This document shows positions 9,113 to 17,549 of a stretch of 64,000 nucleotides of DNA, one piece after another. Below the pieces are notes generated by a model. The model did not search any database. It worked only from the letters and a program-made list of their open reading frames with translations, and had not been told where the DNA came from. A program made the position numbers and the translations under genes. Positions within the stretch are counted from its first letter, which is position 1. Each line of letters begins with the position of its first letter. Source of the stretch: Sulfitobacter undariae (GTDB taxonomy: Bacteria > Pseudomonadota > Alphaproteobacteria > Rhodobacterales > Rhodobacteraceae); the NCBI RefSeq assembly GCF_014196805.1, contig NZ_JACIEI010000005.1:62001-126000 (forward strand), in the 5' to 3' direction.

Positions 9113-9568
9113 CTACACCAATTTGGCGGCCGCTCTGATTTCGCGCTCAAGCGCCTCTAAAAAGCGAGAGCGGTCAGCTTTGGAAAAGGGTTTTCCGCCG
9201 CCCTGCCGAAAGGGATCAGCCGCCCGCAAATCTGTCATTAAATCGCGGGTCGCCAGCACGTTGCCTATATTGGCTTGCGTTAGGGCTTCGCCATTATGTT
9301 TGATCACCCGCGCGCCTGTCTCCACACATTTCGCGGCCAGCGGGATATCACCCGTCACCACAACATCACCGCGCACAGCACGATCCGCAATCCACATATC
9401 GGCGATGTCAGGGCCGTCAGGGACGATAACAGTCTCTACATAGGGGTTTTGTGAGGGGCGCAGGCCCCCGTTAGAGACCACAAACATCTTTATTTTGTGA
9501 CGGGTTGCCACCCGCTCGGCCTCTTCTTTGACGGGGCAGGCATCTGCATCAATATAGAGTGAGGTCAT
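9113..9568 (-). CDS. YaiI/YqxD family protein (DUF188)
   Basis: A UPF0178 protein of about 151 residues, with the N-terminal acidic motif [10 protein letters not shown] and downstream [19 protein letters not shown]. The fold is NYN/PIN-like, which suggests a metal-dependent nuclease, but no activity is established for the family to my knowledge. I choose the ATG at 9568, whose ATGA overlaps the fghA stop; an in-frame ATG three codons upstream also exists. Coupling to fghA appears to be translational only, with no obvious metabolic link. Confidence 0.87.
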   Translation of the reverse strand: MTSLYIDADACPVKEEAERVATRHKIKMFVVSNGGLRPSQNPYVETVIVPDGPDIADMWIADRAVRGDVVVTGDIPLAAKCVETGARVIKHNGEALTQANIGNVLATRDLMTDLRAADPFRQGGGKPFSKADRSRFLEALEREIRAAAKLV

Positions 9569-10398
9569 GCGGACCACAGTGCATCGGCATGGAAAGTCAC
9601 GTGATCTTCCATGAATGTTGCGATGAAGAAATAGCTATGATCATAGCCCGGTTGCATGCGGAAGGTGCCGTTCTGCCGGCGTTTGGCCATCGCCCCGCTC
9701 AGCGCTTCGGGCATCAGTAGATCAAGGAATTGATCCTCGGTTCCTTGATCAATCAAAACAGGCCCGTCAAATCCCTTGTCTTGCATCAACAAGGCGGCGT
9801 CATGCGCACTCCAACTCGCCTGATCTGCGCCCAGATATGCGGTGAGCTGTTTGCGACCCCAGTCGCTGGCGGTGGGATGTGCGATGGGCGCAAAAGCCGA
9901 AACGGAGCGGAAGCGACCGGGCAGGGACATCGCCAGCGTCAATGCGCCGTGCCCTCCCATGGAGTGACCTGTGATGGATTGCCGCTCCATATCCAGTGGG
10001 AAATTTTCAGCCAGAAGGGCGGGCAATTCATCGGCGATATAGCTCCACATTTGGAAATGCGGCTTCCACGGGTCTTGGGTGGCGTTCACATAGAATCCTG
10101 CGCCTTGGCCCAGATCATAGGCTTCGTCATTGGCAACACCTTCGCCGCGCGGGGAGGTGTCGGGAAAGACCAGTGCGATCCCCTGTTCGGCGGCCCACGC
10201 CTGAGCGCCCGCTTTGACCATGGCGTTTTCATGGGTGCAGGTGAGGCCAGACAAGAACCAAAGCACTGGCACGGGGCCGTCTTGTGCTTCGGCAGGCAGG
10301 AACAGCGCAAAGGTCATGTCGCAGGCGCAGGCGTCTGAGCTGTGTTTGATCACATGCTGAGTGCCGCCAAAACAGGCATTGGACGAGAGGGTTTCCAT
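9565..10398 (-). CDS. fghA: S-formylglutathione hydrolase
   Basis: This cytoplasmic esterase hydrolyses S-formylglutathione to formate and glutathione, the second step of glutathione-dependent formaldehyde oxidation. The 277-residue protein is of normal length; the serine elbow GHSMGGHGA places S146 as nucleophile, with D222 (TEDQF) and H254 (GYDHSYFF) completing the triad. A strong AAGGAG ribosome site precedes the ATG. The partner dehydrogenase gene is not in this window. Confidence 0.94.
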   Translation of the reverse strand: METLSSNACFGGTQHVIKHSSDACACDMTFALFLPAEAQDGPVPVLWFLSGLTCTHENAMVKAGAQAWAAEQGIALVFPDTSPRGEGVANDEAYDLGQGAGFYVNATQDPWKPHFQMWSYIADELPALLAENFPLDMERQSITGHSMGGHGALTLAMSLPGRFRSVSAFAPIAHPTASDWGRKQLTAYLGADQASWSAHDAALLMQDKGFDGPVLIDQGTEDQFLDLLMPEALSGAMAKRRQNGTFRMQPGYDHSYFFIATFMEDHVTFHADALWSA

Positions 10399-10464
10399 TG
10401 GGGTCTCCTTTTCGGGGTTGCCTATGGCTACCCAGAGCAGGCTCGCGGGGCAAGGGTTCTATTG

Positions 10465-11406
10465 CTAGCCGCTGAGAGAAGTGTCCATCAGCCATGCAAT
10501 CCACAGGCTGACTGTCACAATGCTAAGCGCCGTTGAGACGAGGATGGCAGCAGACACGCGCTGCGGTGCAACGCCGTAATGTTGGGCAAGGATATAGACA
10601 TTGCCAGCAACAGGCAGCGCAGCCGCTGAAATGACCACCGTCGCCGTATAGGGATCGACGTTGAACACAACCAGACAGGCGATGGCCACAAACAGCGGAT
10701 GCAAGACCAGTTTGCAAAAGCCAAGCCAGCTTGCCACTGAAAGCCGCTCGGCTGATTTGGAAGCGAGCGAGGCGCCGATTGCAAAGAGCGCACAAGGGGT
10801 GGCCGCCGCACCCAGCAATGTCACAAATTCCCCTAAAGGGGCGGGGATCGGAATTTTAAAACCAGACCACAAAAGCCCAACGGTGATGGCCACGATCATC
10901 GGGTTTTTGACCAAACCCAGACCAACAGTGCGCAGGATTGTAACGCTCATCTGTCCGTCACGCGATCCGGTGATCAAGATCACAATAAGCGAGGCAAAGA
11001 CGATCAGATCAACTGCAAGCGCCAGCATCAGCGGCCCAATGGCCTGCGCGCCCAGCAGCAGGGTCAGCATCGGAACACCCAAGAAGCCGATATTCCCGAT
11101 CACGGCGCATTGGGCCTCAATCGCTGCGACTTCTAGTTGTAAACCGCGCAGATACCCGACGAAGGTGGCAATCGCGTACACCACCGCTGTGCCGCATAGA
11201 TAGGCCAACACCAAACGTGTATCCCAGACCTCGGCCAGCGACAGGTTGGCGGAGAAGTTGAACAGCATCGCAGAGAGAGCAAAGTAAAAGACGAATTTGG
11301 TCAGATAGGCGGTTGCTTCGGCGGTGAAAAATCGCGTGCGCCCAGCCCCATAGCCCACGCCGATGAGCGCGAAAAAAGGAAGTGTTTTGAGGAAGATCGC
11401 TAACAT
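10465..11406 (-). CDS. AEC family transporter (auxin efflux carrier type)
   Basis: An integral membrane protein of 313 residues with about ten hydrophobic spans, matching the AEC/malonate-carrier-like family. The N-terminal segment FLKTLPFFALIGVGYGAG and the NIGFLGVPML motif near residue 110 are typical. Family members export or import organic acids; the substrate is not evident. It is divergent from the I78 inhibitor gene, and a 19-base palindrome lies in the shared upstream region. No clear ribosome site is visible before the ATG. Confidence 0.86.
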   Translation of the reverse strand: MLAIFLKTLPFFALIGVGYGAGRTRFFTAEATAYLTKFVFYFALSAMLFNFSANLSLAEVWDTRLVLAYLCGTAVVYAIATFVGYLRGLQLEVAAIEAQCAVIGNIGFLGVPMLTLLLGAQAIGPLMLALAVDLIVFASLIVILITGSRDGQMSVTILRTVGLGLVKNPMIVAITVGLLWSGFKIPIPAPLGEFVTLLGAAATPCALFAIGASLASKSAERLSVASWLGFCKLVLHPLFVAIACLVVFNVDPYTATVVISAAALPVAGNVYILAQHYGVAPQRVSAAILVSTALSIVTVSLWIAWLMDTSLSG

Positions 11407-11447
11407 GGGATATTGATAGCTTGGCTTCTGTTGCGGTGCCAGCGGAA

Positions 11448-11466
11448 ATCATCTGGCGCAGATGAT
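11448..11466. promoter_or_regulatory. 19-base palindrome between the AEC and I78 genes
   Basis: ATCATCTG-GCG-CAGATGAT has perfect 8-base arms around a 3-base centre. It lies 42 bases upstream of the AEC start and about 105 bases upstream of the I78 start. The symmetry suits a dimeric repressor; no regulator gene is adjacent. Confidence 0.5.
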
Positions 11467-11570
11467 ACCTGCCGTCATGTGGTGGCGTCTTGTGACGAAA
11501 TGGTTCAGACTAATCGTGAGATACATCGCATTTTGCTGCGCTGATAATTGAATTGAGAAGGGTATATCCG

Positions 11571-11843
11571 ATGAAATACACGATTTTTGCAGGGCTTTTA
11601 CTGGCAGGTTGCGGCGCGGCGGTCACGCCAACAGCGGGCCGTGCGCCTGCAAATGCGCCCGATACCTGTAATGCCGCCGCCCATCAGGGGTTGATCGGTA
11701 TGGAGGCGGCATCGTCTTTGGCGCTGCCCGAACCCAAACGCCTTTATGGCCCAAATGATGCGGTCACTATGGATTTCAACGCCGCACGCCTGAACGTGCA
11801 GCTGGATGAAACCGACAACATCGTGGCGATCACCTGCGGCTAG
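11571..11843 (+). CDS. peptidase inhibitor I78 family lipoprotein
   Basis: A 90-residue exported lipoprotein. The signal peptide ends at the lipobox LLAGC with C14 as the lipidated residue. The mature part carries the I78 signature: LALPEPKRLYGPNDAVTMDF, followed by ARLNVQLDETDNIVAITCG at the C terminus. Characterised family members inhibit serine proteases. I start at the ATG at 11571, which has GAGAAGGG upstream, not the ATG at 11553. The stop overlaps the end of convergent paaK by four bases. Confidence 0.85.
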   Translation: MKYTIFAGLLLAGCGAAVTPTAGRAPANAPDTCNAAAHQGLIGMEAASSLALPEPKRLYGPNDAVTMDFNAARLNVQLDETDNIVAITCG

Positions 11844-13150
11844 GCTTTGGGCCGCTGATCCAGAATGCGCACGGCCTTTCCCTCGGATCGGGGGACAGCG
11901 CCGATGCCGCCTACGACCACTTTTGCACTGATCCCGATGACATCCTTGATCGCCGCAGACAATTGGCTTGCGGCATCCGCACGGCTGGCATCACCGATGC
12001 TGTCGTCAGCGACTTCGGTCAGGATGCGCATTTGATCCATGCGGTCAGGGCGGGTCAGTTCAATCTGGAAGTGTGGCGCAAGAGCGCGGACCTGCATCAG
12101 CAGTTCCTCGATCTGGGTGGGGAACACATTCACACCGCGCAGGATAATCATGTCATCGCTACGCCCTGTGACCTTTTCCATCCGCCGCATGCTGCGCGCC
12201 GTGCCTGCCAGCAGGCGGGTCAGGTCGCGGGTGCGGTAGCGGATGATTGGAAAAGCCTCTTTGGTGAGTGAGGTGAAAACCAGCTCGCCCTGCTCTCCAT
12301 CCGCCACGACCTCGCCAGTTTCTGGGTTGATGATTTCTGGGTAAAAATGATCTTCCCAGATGTGCAGCCCGTCTTTGCTTTCTACACATTCCATTGAGAC
12401 ACCTGGTCCCATAATTTCGGATAGCCCATATATATCAACGGCATGCATGTCGAAAGCTTGCTCGATCTCTAGCCGCATGGCGTTTGTCCACGGTTCAGCG
12501 CCAAAGATGCCGACAGCCAGCGAGCACTCACGCGGATCAAGCCCTTGTGCGTTGAATTCATCCAGAATGGAAAGCGCATATGAGGGTGTGACAGTGATGC
12601 CTTTGGGTTTGAAATCTTCGATCAGGCGTACTTGGCGCTGTGTCATGCCGCCTGAAATTGGGATCGTGCTAAGCCCCAGCGCATCGGCACCCAGATGGAT
12701 GCCCAGACCGCCTGTAAACAGCCCGTATCCATAGGCGTTATGCAGCATATCACCGGCCTGCATCCCCGCCGCCCGCAAGGACCGTGCCACGACATTGCCC
12801 CAGTTTTTCAGATCATTTGCGGTATATCCCACAACCGTCGGCTGACCCGTGGTGCCAGAGGAGGCATGGATGCGCTTGACCTGATTTTGTGGCACGGCGA
12901 ACATGCCAAAAGGGTAATTATCCCGCAGGTCTGCCTTGACGGTAAAGGGGAACTTGCCCAAATCGCTCAGGCTGTGCAAATCATCAGGGTGGACACCTGC
13001 CGCGTCAAATTTTTGGCGGTAGAAAGGCACATTATCATAGGCATGGCGCAGCGACCATTTGAGGCGGTCTAGCTGGAGTGTGGTGATCTCGTCGCGACTG
13101 GCAATCTCGATGGGGTCAAGGCTGCTACGGGCGGGGGTGAGGTCTTTCAT
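11840..13150 (-). CDS. paaK: phenylacetate-CoA ligase
   Basis: PaaK activates phenylacetate to phenylacetyl-CoA with ATP, the entry step of aerobic phenylacetate degradation. The 436-residue enzyme carries the adenylate-forming motif HASSGTTGQPTVVGYT at about 95-110, the YGLSEIMGPG region, and the C-terminal ligase lid with EKVTGRSDDMIILRG. Its ATG overlaps the paaI stop (ATGA) and a GAAGGA ribosome site lies inside paaI. The ring-epoxidase genes paaABCDE are not in the window, so the rest of the pathway must be elsewhere. Confidence 0.93.
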   Translation of the reverse strand: MKDLTPARSSLDPIEIASRDEITTLQLDRLKWSLRHAYDNVPFYRQKFDAAGVHPDDLHSLSDLGKFPFTVKADLRDNYPFGMFAVPQNQVKRIHASSGTTGQPTVVGYTANDLKNWGNVVARSLRAAGMQAGDMLHNAYGYGLFTGGLGIHLGADALGLSTIPISGGMTQRQVRLIEDFKPKGITVTPSYALSILDEFNAQGLDPRECSLAVGIFGAEPWTNAMRLEIEQAFDMHAVDIYGLSEIMGPGVSMECVESKDGLHIWEDHFYPEIINPETGEVVADGEQGELVFTSLTKEAFPIIRYRTRDLTRLLAGTARSMRRMEKVTGRSDDMIILRGVNVFPTQIEELLMQVRALAPHFQIELTRPDRMDQMRILTEVADDSIGDASRADAASQLSAAIKDVIGISAKVVVGGIGAVPRSEGKAVRILDQRPKA

Positions 13151-13587
13151 GCATCTTGTCCTTCTTCGGGGAATTGTTGGCCGCGGATGGTGCGGGATAG
13201 GCCGCGCATGGTTGCAACGATGCGCCCGTCTTCGCCGGTTACCATCACGTCATAAACGCCTGAACGGCCTGCCATTGCGGTCTCGCGTGCCGTCGCGGTG
13301 AGCAGCTCATCCGCTTTGCCCGGTGCGATATAGGTGATCTGGTTTTGCTGGGCGACAGTCACGCGGTTGTAGCTGTTGCAGGCAAACGCAAAAGCGCTGT
13401 CAGCGAGCGTAAAGATATAGCCGCCATGGCAGGTTTTGTGCCCGTTCAGCATTTTCCCCGTCACCCGCATGGTGAGAGTAGCCAAACCCGGCCCAATAGC
13501 CGTGATCTGCATCCCCAGATCACGTGACGCATTATCCGCCTGCATCATAGCTTGCGCGGCGGTTTCCGCTCTTTGTTGTGGAGTCAT
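13147..13587 (-). CDS. paaI: hydroxyphenylacetyl-CoA thioesterase
   Basis: A hotdog-fold acyl-CoA thioesterase of 146 residues. PaaI is thought to rescue CoA from dead-end phenylacetate intermediates. The family region MLNGHKTCHGGYIFTLADSAFAFACN spans about residues 46-71, with the active-site aspartate in the ADSAF stretch. I choose the ATG at 13587: GAGGG sits six bases upstream, whereas the ATG at 13593 directly abuts it. It is coupled to paaK by a four-base overlap. Confidence 0.9.
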   Translation of the reverse strand: MTPQQRAETAAQAMMQADNASRDLGMQITAIGPGLATLTMRVTGKMLNGHKTCHGGYIFTLADSAFAFACNSYNRVTVAQQNQITYIAPGKADELLTATARETAMAGRSGVYDVMVTGEDGRIVATMRGLSRTIRGQQFPEEGQDA

Positions 13588-13673
13588 CGCCATCCCTCGA
13601 TGTGTTTCACAATATTTAAACCATATCCAGATTTGTAACACATTCAAGCACTTTGATAAAACGGGGGCTTGAA

Positions 13674-14063
13674 ATGTTTGGCAGTCAAAGCAAATCTAAT
13701 AGAATGAATATACCAACCCTACCCGCAAAGAGGACACAGGGCGGCGGCGCACAGCGTGCGGCCGAGCAGGTGGCCTTTCACCGGACCGAGTTATCACTGA
13801 TTCTGTCACTATACGGCCGCATGGTCGCGGCGGGTGAGTGGCGCGATTACGGTATCTCATGCCTGCGTGAAGTCGCCGTTTTCTCGATTTTTCGACGCAC
13901 GGCTGAAATGCCGCTGTACCGGATCGAAAAACGGCCCAAGCTGCGTGCCAAACAAGGTATGTACGCGATTCTGGGCGCCAATGGTCAGGTGCTGAAACGC
14001 GGCCACGACCTGAAATCGGTGCTTGGCACGCTAGAGCGGAAGCTATTCCGCGTGGTGGATTAG
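13674..14063 (+). CDS. DUF2794 family protein
   Basis: About 129 residues. The conserved part runs from roughly residue 30 to the end, with SLYGRMVAAGEWRDYGISC, then AEMPLYRIEKRPKL and RGHDLKSVLGTLERKLFRVVD. This is the DUF2794 family, widespread in Alphaproteobacteria and without a known function. There is no signal peptide or membrane span, so it should be cytoplasmic. The start is uncertain: ATG at 13674 is preferred, while 13653 upstream and 13704 downstream are possible. The stop overlaps the end of the convergent NlpC/P60 gene. Confidence 0.82.
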   Translation: MFGSQSKSNRMNIPTLPAKRTQGGGAQRAAEQVAFHRTELSLILSLYGRMVAAGEWRDYGISCLREVAVFSIFRRTAEMPLYRIEKRPKLRAKQGMYAILGANGQVLKRGHDLKSVLGTLERKLFRVVD

Positions 14064-14851
14064 TCTACGCTAGGCAACCTGCGGAGCGCAGTTACAGGCC
14101 CGTCGGTTTTGGCGATGCGTGCTTTTGCAGCCTCGATCGGTTCAAACACCGTTGCCATGGCGTGAGCATTCGCGTGGATCAGGGTTTCTTCGTCCCAAAC
14201 CAGCGCCACGTGGCCTTTCCAGAACATCAGGTCGTTGCGCTGTGGTGCGGTGCCTTCGTCCAACAAGGTGCCCAGCTCGGCTTCTTGCATATCGCTATCG
14301 CCACCGCAGGGGATGTCGCAAGCAGTGCAAGCCATCTGGATCAAGCCCGAGCAATCAATGCCCCAGCGGCTGTTGCCGCCCCAAAGATAGGGCGTGTCCA
14401 AAAACATGGCTGCAATATCGGCAGGGTCTGTTGCGAAACCGTCGACTTCGATGATGTGCTGCTTGGGGACAAAGCCATGTACGGTGCGGATGAAATCATC
14501 GGTTTCGTCCAGCATCGCCAGACGGCTGCCGTGGCTCAAGGCACAGCGGTCAATAGATTTCATATTGGCGTTTTGATAGCCGTGGCTGGCGGCGGCACTG
14601 ACTTTATGCGTTGTTTCTTGTGGTTTGGAGAGCGAGGCAACACCCACATAACCGCAATAACCGTCTGCGGCAGATTGCACATAGGCCCAACCGTCTTCGC
14701 GCCACATGACAGTGACATCCGCGCCCAACAGCAGTTGACGGTCGCGTGCGCCGTTGGGTTTGCGCAGTAAATTAACCACGCCTCGCCCGATTTGCGCAGG
14801 TTCGTTCAGCCCAAGACGTTCGGGATCGGGGGTGAGGCGGGGGTGTGTCAT
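14060..14851 (-). CDS. NlpC/P60 family cell-wall hydrolase with SH3-like domains
   Basis: A 263-residue protein. The N-terminal half contains SH3-like repeats (RKPNGARDRQLLLGADVTV and the later CALSHGSRLAML), and the C-terminal half is the NlpC/P60 cysteine peptidase domain with C167 in WGIDCSGL, H214 in WKGHVALV and a third polar position near H226. Related enzymes cut gamma-D-Glu-diamino acid bonds in peptidoglycan peptides. No signal peptide is visible, so it may act on recycled muropeptides in the cytoplasm. It is coupled by ATGA to the M17 aminopeptidase, consistent with stepwise peptide breakdown. Confidence 0.88.
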   Translation of the reverse strand: MTHPRLTPDPERLGLNEPAQIGRGVVNLLRKPNGARDRQLLLGADVTVMWREDGWAYVQSAADGYCGYVGVASLSKPQETTHKVSAAASHGYQNANMKSIDRCALSHGSRLAMLDETDDFIRTVHGFVPKQHIIEVDGFATDPADIAAMFLDTPYLWGGNSRWGIDCSGLIQMACTACDIPCGGDSDMQEAELGTLLDEGTAPQRNDLMFWKGHVALVWDEETLIHANAHAMATVFEPIEAAKARIAKTDGPVTALRRLPSVD

Positions 14852-16230
14852 TTCGTCAAAATCCTGTCTAGTGCGTCAAGCAACGCGCGGGTGCCTTGGC
14901 CCACACCGCCCATTGCACGGGCAGGGGCCGCAGCGGGCTGCCAGCCGTATATGTCGAAATGCGCATAGTTGCTATCGGTAACAAAGCGGCGCAGGAAAAG
15001 TGCGGCTGTGATGCAACCAGCAAAGCCGCCTTTTGGGGCGTTATCCAGATCGGCAATCCCGGGTTCAATCATAGTTTCATAGGGCGTGTGGAACGGCATC
15101 CGCCACACCGGATCAGCCACGGCAAGGGCAGATGCCTCAAGTGCCGCGACAAAACGGGCATCATCGCTGAAATACGGGGCCAGATCAGGGCCAACTGCCA
15201 CACGTGCCGCGCCGGTAAGCGTGGCCATTGAAATAATTTGGTCGGGTTTTTCTTCGTCGGCCAGCGCCAGCGCATCCGCCAATACCAGACGGCCTTCGGC
15301 ATCGGTGTTGTTAATCTCAACCGTGAGGCCCTTGCGGGAGGTCAGGATGTCTTGGGGGCGGAAGGCATTGCTGGAAACCGAGTTCTCAACCGCAGGGATC
15401 AGCACGCGCAATTGCACCTGTGCGCCTGTCGCCATGATCATATGCGCCAGCCCCAGAACAGCCGCCGCGCCGCCCATGTCTTTTTTCATCAGGCCCATGG
15501 AGGCGGCGGGTTTAAGATCTAGCCCACCTGTGTCAAAGCAAACACCTTTGCCGACCAGCGTCAGCGTGGGGCCTGAGTTGCCCCAACGCATGTCAATTAA
15601 CCGTGGTGCGCGATCAGAGGCGCGGCCGACCGTGTGGATCATTGGCAGATTCGCCGTCAACAGATCATCACCCACCGTCACGTCAATCTTGGCCCCATGC
15701 TGCGTAGCCAGATCGCGTGCGGCCTTTTCCAGATCGGGCGGGCCCATGTCGGAGGCAGGTGTGTTGATCAATGTACGCGTAAGAGCCTCGCCATTGGCGA
15801 TGATTTCAATGCGTTTCGCATCAATGCCTTTGGGCGCGATCAGTTTTGCGCCCATGGGTGCTGCGGATTTATAACGGTCAAAGCGGTAGCTGGCCAAGAG
15901 CCAACCCAAGGATTCTACCTCGGCTTGATCTGCAGGCAGGCCGCCAGAAATGCGGTAGTCACCGGCAGGCAGCTTGGCCGCCGCAGCTGCCAGCGCAAAG
16001 CGTCCCCGCGTCCGTGTTATGGCCGACCCATATCCAGCAGCTGCCATCGCGGGAAGCTTGTCAGTGGCAGGCAAGGACAGCACCTGACCTATGCCACCTG
16101 TAAAGCCGCTTGCCCGCGCCCATTCTGCAACGGTGGGCGGCAGGAAGCCCAGCCATTCCTCTGCACCCTCCTGAGACACAATGTGAAGATCAATCGCGTC
16201 AGGCGAGTCGGGCGCAAAGCAAAGAGGCAT
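14848..16230 (-). CDS. leucyl aminopeptidase family protein (M17)
   Basis: A cytoplasmic dinuclear-metal aminopeptidase of 460 residues. The metal and catalytic motifs are intact: VGKGVCFDTGG at 226-236, KKDMGG at 249-254 and NTDAEGRL at 308-315. The N-terminal domain is shorter than in PepA (about 500 residues), as in the PepB-like or alphaproteobacterial branch. An AAAGGA ribosome site precedes the ATG. Its overlap with the NlpC/P60 gene suggests the two work on wall-derived or other small peptides. Confidence 0.92.
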   Translation of the reverse strand: MPLCFAPDSPDAIDLHIVSQEGAEEWLGFLPPTVAEWARASGFTGGIGQVLSLPATDKLPAMAAAGYGSAITRTRGRFALAAAAAKLPAGDYRISGGLPADQAEVESLGWLLASYRFDRYKSAAPMGAKLIAPKGIDAKRIEIIANGEALTRTLINTPASDMGPPDLEKAARDLATQHGAKIDVTVGDDLLTANLPMIHTVGRASDRAPRLIDMRWGNSGPTLTLVGKGVCFDTGGLDLKPAASMGLMKKDMGGAAAVLGLAHMIMATGAQVQLRVLIPAVENSVSSNAFRPQDILTSRKGLTVEINNTDAEGRLVLADALALADEEKPDQIISMATLTGAARVAVGPDLAPYFSDDARFVAALEASALAVADPVWRMPFHTPYETMIEPGIADLDNAPKGGFAGCITAALFLRRFVTDSNYAHFDIYGWQPAAAPARAMGGVGQGTRALLDALDRILTK

Positions 16231-16301
16231 GGGGTGCGGTCCTTTTGGAAGGGTTTATTTCCCTCCCAGCCTACCGTATCTTGCCGCCGCTGCAAGCAGG
16301 G

Positions 16302-16682
16302 TCAGATGCTTAGATCTTCCATCGCCCAAATGGCCGAAAGTGACCATTCTCCGATGCGAAGCATGCGCGATAAAGTGGCGGCAACCGAAGTTTCATCCTC
16401 CGTTTCCAGTGCAGTGCTCACGTTTGTTGCGGATTGAGCCAGCAAACTCATTCCTAATTGATCTGAAATTGCGACCAATGATCGAACGTGTTTACGTAAT
16501 TTTGTATGATCGGCCTCGCGCCATAACGTGTCGCATTCTGCCATGCGTACGGCCAATTCCTCCATTGCGCGGCAAACGACGGTTTCTGCCCCGACGGCAC
16601 CCAATTGTGTATAAAGCGAATCAAGCCTGATTTGGTCCAACTGAATTGGCTCATACAACTTGATCTTAACGATCTCACCCAT
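16302..16682 (-). CDS. helical protein, possible degenerate Hpt-like domain
   Basis: This 126-residue protein has no signal peptide or membrane span and reads as mostly helical. The segment from about residue 60 to 110 (KLRKHVRSLVAISDQLGM, then ATNVSTALETED) has the helix pattern of a histidine phosphotransfer domain around H65, but the usual HxxKG is not kept, so phosphotransfer is doubtful. A GGGGTAAG stretch lies just before the ATG. It stands divergent to carbonic anhydrase. Assignment is tentative; I recognise no named family. Confidence 0.6.
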   Translation of the reverse strand: MGEIVKIKLYEPIQLDQIRLDSLYTQLGAVGAETVVCRAMEELAVRMAECDTLWREADHTKLRKHVRSLVAISDQLGMSLLAQSATNVSTALETEDETSVAATLSRMLRIGEWSLSAIWAMEDLSI

Positions 16683-16829
16683 TTCTTACCCCTATAATAG
16701 CCCCCACAGCTCAGGCGGTTATGCATCCTAGGAGTTTTCAAATGCTTGCCGCCAATAGGTGTTTTCTCTCGAATTCGGTATGAATTCAGTCTATCTGGAG
16801 TGAACCGCAAATTGAAAAGGTGGCACTTC

Positions 16830-17480
16830 ATGGATAAGGCGAAGCCGTTACCAGCGTATCTGGTACAACGCTATCAAGGCTGGAAAGCAACAACTTACGC
16901 TGAAAACAGCGCATGGTATCGCAAATTGGCGACGGGCGGGCAGCATCCCCGCGCGATGGTAATATCGTGTTGTGATAGCCGCGTGCATGTCACATCAATC
17001 TTTGGCGCGGATCAGGGTGAATTCTTTATCCACCGTAATATCGCAAACCTTGTGCCCGCCTATCAACCCGATGGCGCACATCACGGCACCTCGGCCGCAA
17101 TTGAATATGCCGTACAAGTGCTAGAGGTCGCGCATTTGATTGTGTTGGGGCACTCTAACTGTGGTGGCGTGCAGGGCTGTCTGAGCATGTGTTCGGGGCA
17201 AGCTCCTGAGTTGGACGCGAAAGATAGCTTTGTCGGGCGTTGGATGGATATTTTGCGGCCAAAATACGAGTTGGTCAAAGATATCGACGACGAAGCCGAA
17301 CAGGTGCGTCAGTTGGAAAAACATGCTGTCATGATGTCGCTTGAAAATCTCATGACGTTTCCTTGGCTGGCCGAGAAGGTCAACTCGGGTAAATTAACCC
17401 TGCACGGGATGTGGACGGATATCGCGGAGGGTGGCTTGGAGTACTATAACCCTGCGGCGGTAAAGTTTGACAAAGTTTAA
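16830..17480 (+). CDS. beta-carbonic anhydrase
   Basis: This zinc enzyme interconverts CO2 and bicarbonate in the cytoplasm, supplying bicarbonate for carboxylases such as acetyl-CoA carboxylase. The 216-residue protein has the beta-class ligands and catalytic pair: C47 with D49 and R51 in SCCDSR, and H108 and C111 in GHSNCGG. I place the start at ATG 16830 (MDKAKPLPAYL), since the upstream in-frame extension from 16746 is not family-like. It is monocistronic as far as can be seen. Confidence 0.94.
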   Translation: MDKAKPLPAYLVQRYQGWKATTYAENSAWYRKLATGGQHPRAMVISCCDSRVHVTSIFGADQGEFFIHRNIANLVPAYQPDGAHHGTSAAIEYAVQVLEVAHLIVLGHSNCGGVQGCLSMCSGQAPELDAKDSFVGRWMDILRPKYELVKDIDDEAEQVRQLEKHAVMMSLENLMTFPWLAEKVNSGKLTLHGMWTDIAEGGLEYYNPAAVKFDKV

Positions 17481-17549
17481 GAACCGCTTTTGACAAGGTG
17501 GCATGCAAGATTAACGACTGATTAAGCATACCGGTTGCAGGCTTGGGGT

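Noticed and set aside
9739-9756. TTGATCAATCAA near an FNR-like pattern inside fghA
   Set aside because: Spacing is two bases and it is within a coding region.
15086-16437. Long plus-strand open frames opposite the M17 peptidase
   Set aside because: They shadow a well-conserved gene with intact metal motifs and have no recognisable protein features or start signals.
17490-17517. Promoter with a perfect TTGACA upstream of the ribbon-helix-helix gene
   Set aside because: The -35 is perfect, but no acceptable -10 lies 16-18 bases away (TAACGA is a poor match).
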